Assembly: GCF_023073335.1 (NCBI RefSeq)
Contig: NZ_JADPJG010000032.1
Coordinates: 434,001-498,000 of the forward strand
Direction: 5' to 3'
Length of the DNA: 64,000 bases
Source: Bradyrhizobium sp. 21
GTDB lineage: Bacteria; Pseudomonadota; Alphaproteobacteria; Rhizobiales; Xanthobacteraceae
Shown here: positions 61,275-64,000 of the stretch, piece by piece
Numbering within the stretch: position 1 is the stretch's first letter
Layout of the letters: the number at the start of each line of letters is the position of its first letter
Program-made: the position numbers and the translations under genes
The notes under the pieces: generated by a model
Seen by the model: the letters and a program-made list of their open reading frames with translations, nothing else
Database searches by the model: none
Told to the model about the DNA's origin: nothing

Positions 61275-61791
61275 AGCACCTTGTGCATTGATCGTGATGG
61301 GCGTGTCTGGCTCGGGCAAGAGCACGGTTGCGGAGTTACTTGGCAAACGTCTGGGCTGGCGGTTCGAGGACGGCGACAGCTTCCATCCCGCCAGCAATGT
61401 CGAGAAGATGCGGGCAGGCCATCCCCTCACCGACGAAGACCGCTGGCCCTGGCTCAACGCGATCGCCGACGAGATCGCTGGGGTCTGCGACAAGGGCGAG
61501 CATATCATCATCGCCTGCTCGGCGCTGAAGCACACCTATCGTGACGTGCTGCTGCGCGGGCGCAACGACGTTCGCTTCGTCTTCCTGAAGGGCACCAGGG
61601 AGCTGATCGCCGAGCGGCTCGCGCACCGCAAGGGGCACTTCATGCCGCCCGGTCTGCTGACAAGCCAGTTCACGACGCTGGAGCCGCCGGAGGCGAGCGA
61701 GCACGTCATCACCGTCTCGATCGACGAATCCGTCGAGGCGATCGTGGACGGCGTGGTGCGGCAGCTGAAACTGGGCGGGGCCAAACGCTGA
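61261..61791 (+). CDS. gntK: Gluconokinase
   Basis: Phosphorylates gluconate to 6-phosphogluconate; 176 residues. The P-loop GVSGSGKST is near residue 15, DGDSFHPASNVEKM follows, and the lid region reads HFMPPGLLTSQ. The GTG at 61261 has a GGAGGG site and is preferred over an ATG inside pgl. Confidence 0.93.
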   Translation: MAGAEAPCALIVMGVSGSGKSTVAELLGKRLGWRFEDGDSFHPASNVEKMRAGHPLTDEDRWPWLNAIADEIAGVCDKGEHIIIACSALKHTYRDVLLRGRNDVRFVFLKGTRELIAERLAHRKGHFMPPGLLTSQFTTLEPPEASEHVITVSIDESVEAIVDGVVRQLKLGGAKR

Positions 61792-61822
61792 GGCCACGAA
61801 ACCCGAACCTTAAGGTCCTGCC

Positions 61823-62635
61823 ATGACGAAAATCTCACTCGTGGTCTCCGATGTCGACGGCACGCTGCTGACCAAGGACAAGCTTCTGACCGAACGCGCC
61901 AGGTCCGCGGTGCAGCGGCTGCACCAGGCCGGCATCGGCTTCACCATCACCTCCAGCCGCCCCGCGATCGGCATGCGCTTCCTGATCGAGCCGCTGGCGC
62001 TGTGGCTGCCGGTCGGCCCGTTCAACGGCTCCTCGATCGTCGATCCCGAGATGAACCCGGTCGAGCAGCACCTCATCCCCGCAAGCGCCGCCGAGCGGTC
62101 CCTGCAGATCCTCCGCGAATTCGGCGCCGACATCTGGCTGTTCACCACCGACAAATGGCTGATCGATAATCCCAACGGCAAATACGTCGCGCACGAGCAG
62201 CACACGATCCGCTCCGATCCGACCATCGTGACGGATTTTTCGCCGTATCTCGCCAGCGCCTGCAAGATCGTCGGCGCCAGCGCCGATGCTGCGGGCCTCG
62301 AGCGTTGCGAGAAGGCGATGCAGGAGGCGCTCGGCAGCGAGGCCACGGCGGTGCGTTCGCAGACCTATTATCTCGACATCACCCCGCCCGGCTTCGACAA
62401 GGGCACGTTCGTGCGGGCGATGGCCAAGCGTTTGGGCATTTCGACCGACGCGGTCGTCACCATCGGCGACATGCAGAACGACCTCGCGATGTTCCGTGTC
62501 AGCGGCACCTCGGTCGCCATGGGCAATGCCACCGACAGCGTCAAGGCGCAGGCCACCCACGTTACCGCAACCAACGAGCAGGATGGTTTTGCGGAGGCGA
62601 TGGAGATGATCTTGACGCGGAATGGCGCCGCTTAA
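61823..62635 (+). CDS. Cof-type HAD-IIB phosphatase
   Basis: A 270-residue sugar-phosphate phosphatase type. Motif I is VSDVDGTLLT (nucleophile Asp and acid Asp), motif II is in ITSSRPAIG, and motif IV reads GDMQNDLAMF. The central cap is of the IIB class. It ends the operon and abuts the convergent GH15 gene by 1 base. It may recycle a sugar phosphate, but the substrate is not known. Confidence 0.9.
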   Translation: MTKISLVVSDVDGTLLTKDKLLTERARSAVQRLHQAGIGFTITSSRPAIGMRFLIEPLALWLPVGPFNGSSIVDPEMNPVEQHLIPASAAERSLQILREFGADIWLFTTDKWLIDNPNGKYVAHEQHTIRSDPTIVTDFSPYLASACKIVGASADAAGLERCEKAMQEALGSEATAVRSQTYYLDITPPGFDKGTFVRAMAKRLGISTDAVVTIGDMQNDLAMFRVSGTSVAMGNATDSVKAQATHVTATNEQDGFAEAMEMILTRNGAA

Positions 62636-62636
62636 G

Positions 62637-64000
62637 TCACGGCTTCGACCGCTGCATCGCCGGCTTATCGCACTCCTGCCTTGCGGCGGACAGATTGTGC
62701 GCGGTGTTGATGAGCGCGATATGGGTCAGCGCCTGCGGGAAATTGCCGGTCTGGCGGCGCGCAACAGAATCATATTCCTCCGCCAATAGCCCGACGTCGT
62801 TCGCAATTCCGACCACGCGGTCGAGCAGGATCTGCGCCTTGTCGAGATCGCCGGCCAGCACATGGGCATCGGCCAGCCACAGGGTGCAGGCGAGGAATGC
62901 ACCCTCGATCGGCTGCTTCTCGTCAGATGTTTCGCGCGGATCGTGCCGCAAGACAAAACCGTCGCGCATCATGTGCTTTTCTACCGCCGCGATGGTGCCG
63001 CGGATGCGCGGGTCCTCCGCCGGCAGGAAGCCGACACCCGGCAGCAGCAGCACGCTGGCATCGAGCAGCTTTGAGCCGTAGGACTCGACGAAGGCATTCT
63101 CCTCCGCGTCAAATCCCCTGTTGCAGACGTCGCGATGGATGGCTTCGCGCAAGGCCCGCCAATGCAACAGCGGCGCCTTGAAGCCAAAGGTCTCGGCGCT
63201 CTTGATAGCGCGGTCGAACGCGACCCAGGTCATCACCTTCGAGAAGACGTAGTGTCGCGGCTGGCCGCGCCGTTCCCAGATGCCATGATCGGGCTGATCC
63301 CAGACCTCGGCGAGATGATTGAGCACGTTGCATTCCAGGGCCCAGGTCGTTTCGTCGTCGAGCTTGAGCTTGGCCATCCGCGACTGATGGAAGGCGTCGA
63401 TCAATTCGCCATAGACGTCGAGCTGGAGCTGCGCATGCGCGGCATTGCCGACGCGCACGGGCTGCGCGCCCTCGTAGCCGTCGAGCCAGCCCGCCTCCCA
63501 TTCCAGTAGCCGCCGCTGGCCCCAGATGCCGTACATGATCTGCATGTTCGCGGGCGAGCCGGCCGCGGCGCGCAACAGCCAATTGTGCCACGCCAGGGCT
63601 TCCTCGGTATAGCCGGAGTTCATCAGCGCCAGCAGCGTGAAGGTGGCGTCGCGCAGCCAGCAGAAGCGGTAGTCCCAATTCCTGGCGCCGCCGAGCTTTT
63701 CCGGCAGCGAGGTGGTGGGCGCCGCGACGATGCCGCCGGTGGGGCCGAAGGTCAGCGCCTTCAGCGTGATCAGCGAGCGCATGATGAGATCATGATAATC
63801 GCCGTTATGCGTCGAACGGCCGCTCCATTCCTGCCAGAATTTTTCGGTCTCCTGGAGGGCGATCTCGGGGTCGATCGGCGGCGGTGGATCGACATGCGAG
63901 GGACCGTAGGTCAGCACGAACGGCACGGTCTCGCCGGCCTTCACCTCGAAATCGGAGATCGTGGTCATGTCCTCGCCACGGGTCTCGGCCGGCGTGCGCA
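62637..64000 (-). CDS. Glycoside hydrolase family 15 protein, C-terminal part (runs off the window)
   Basis: The frame is open through the right edge, so the N-terminus is missing; about 454 residues are present. The (alpha/alpha)6 catalytic domain of the glucoamylase/trehalase type shows GGARNWDYRFCWLRDATFTL, IMYGIWGQRRLLEWE and LLAEEYDS near the end. Relatives of this build are about 600 residues with an N-terminal beta domain. It could cleave trehalose or alpha-glucans. Upstream residues in the window include TPAETRGED, so an ATG at 63968 is not the real start. Confidence 0.88.
   Translation of the reverse strand, partial: RTPAETRGEDMTTISDFEVKAGETVPFVLTYGPSHVDPPPPIDPEIALQETEKFWQEWSGRSTHNGDYHDLIMRSLITLKALTFGPTGGIVAAPTTSLPEKLGGARNWDYRFCWLRDATFTLLALMNSGYTEEALAWHNWLLRAAAGSPANMQIMYGIWGQRRLLEWEAGWLDGYEGAQPVRVGNAAHAQLQLDVYGELIDAFHQSRMAKLKLDDETTWALECNVLNHLAEVWDQPDHGIWERRGQPRHYVFSKVMTWVAFDRAIKSAETFGFKAPLLHWRALREAIHRDVCNRGFDAEENAFVESYGSKLLDASVLLLPGVGFLPAEDPRIRGTIAAVEKHMMRDGFVLRHDPRETSDEKQPIEGAFLACTLWLADAHVLAGDLDKAQILLDRVVGIANDVGLLAEEYDSVARRQTGNFPQALTHIALINTAHNLSAARQECDKPAMQRSKP

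Overview
The window is GC-rich, densely coded alphaproteobacterial chromosome, most likely from Bradyrhizobium or a close relative. The evidence for this is a D-tartrate dehydratase whose catalytic and metal-binding residues fall at the numbers I recall for the Bradyrhizobium japonicum enzyme, several hairpin-type intergenic repeats of the kind common in Bradyrhizobium genomes, HWE-type signalling, GGAAC/GTT stress-type promoters, and a transaldolase-glucose-6-phosphate isomerase fusion. I found no rRNA, tRNA, CRISPR array, phage genes or insertion sequences.

Layout. 0-1 kb: AraC regulator. 1.3-9.9 kb: a catabolic uptake operon on the minus strand (peptide/opine-type ABC transporter plus a FAD oxidoreductase and a 2-hydroxyacid dehydrogenase) with a divergent XRE-cupin regulator. 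10-15.7 kb: a membrane hybrid histidine kinase, a cupin protein, two exported proteins and an orphan solute-binding protein. 16-22.6 kb: an RND efflux pair, tail to tail with a CPA2 antiporter carrying Usp domains. 23-25 kb: an MFS exporter and a divergent AraC regulator. 25-29.3 kb: a looser, stress-flavoured stretch with small proteins, a transglutaminase, a response-regulator/HWE kinase and two small genes that look frameshifted. 29.6-35 kb: malonyl-CoA decarboxylase, D-tartrate dehydratase, and an amidase-glutathione peroxidase-DUF3297 operon. 35.2-39.7 kb: pqqABCDE followed by an overlapping proline iminopeptidase. 40.7-45.4 kb: a 2-oxoacid:acceptor oxidoreductase (KorA/KorB) preceded by its own FAD/NAD(P)/iron-sulfur electron-transfer subunit. 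45.4-49 kb: small genes including DsrE, ArsR-SRPBCC and DUF1801 proteins. 49-53.9 kb: the prkA-yeaH-spoVR stress operon behind a good EcfG-type promoter match. 55-62.6 kb: a pentose-phosphate/gluconate operon (tal-pgi, gnd, zwf, pgl, gntK, HAD phosphatase), with the C-terminal part of a GH15 glucoamylase-type enzyme running off the right edge.

How it works together. The window combines carbon entry (tartrate, malonate, gluconate, an unidentified nitrogenous substrate), redox supply (KOR electron module, glucose-6-phosphate and 6-phosphogluconate dehydrogenases, PQQ synthesis) and stress adaptation (PrkA system, HWE kinase, glutathione peroxidase, Usp antiporter). The observations I find most worth following are the KorAB plus FAD/Fe-S unit, the stress-type promoter of the prkA operon, the pqqA-pqqB hairpin with the appended peptidase, the two diverged membrane paralogues sharing an upstream 13-mer, and the two frameshifted small genes.
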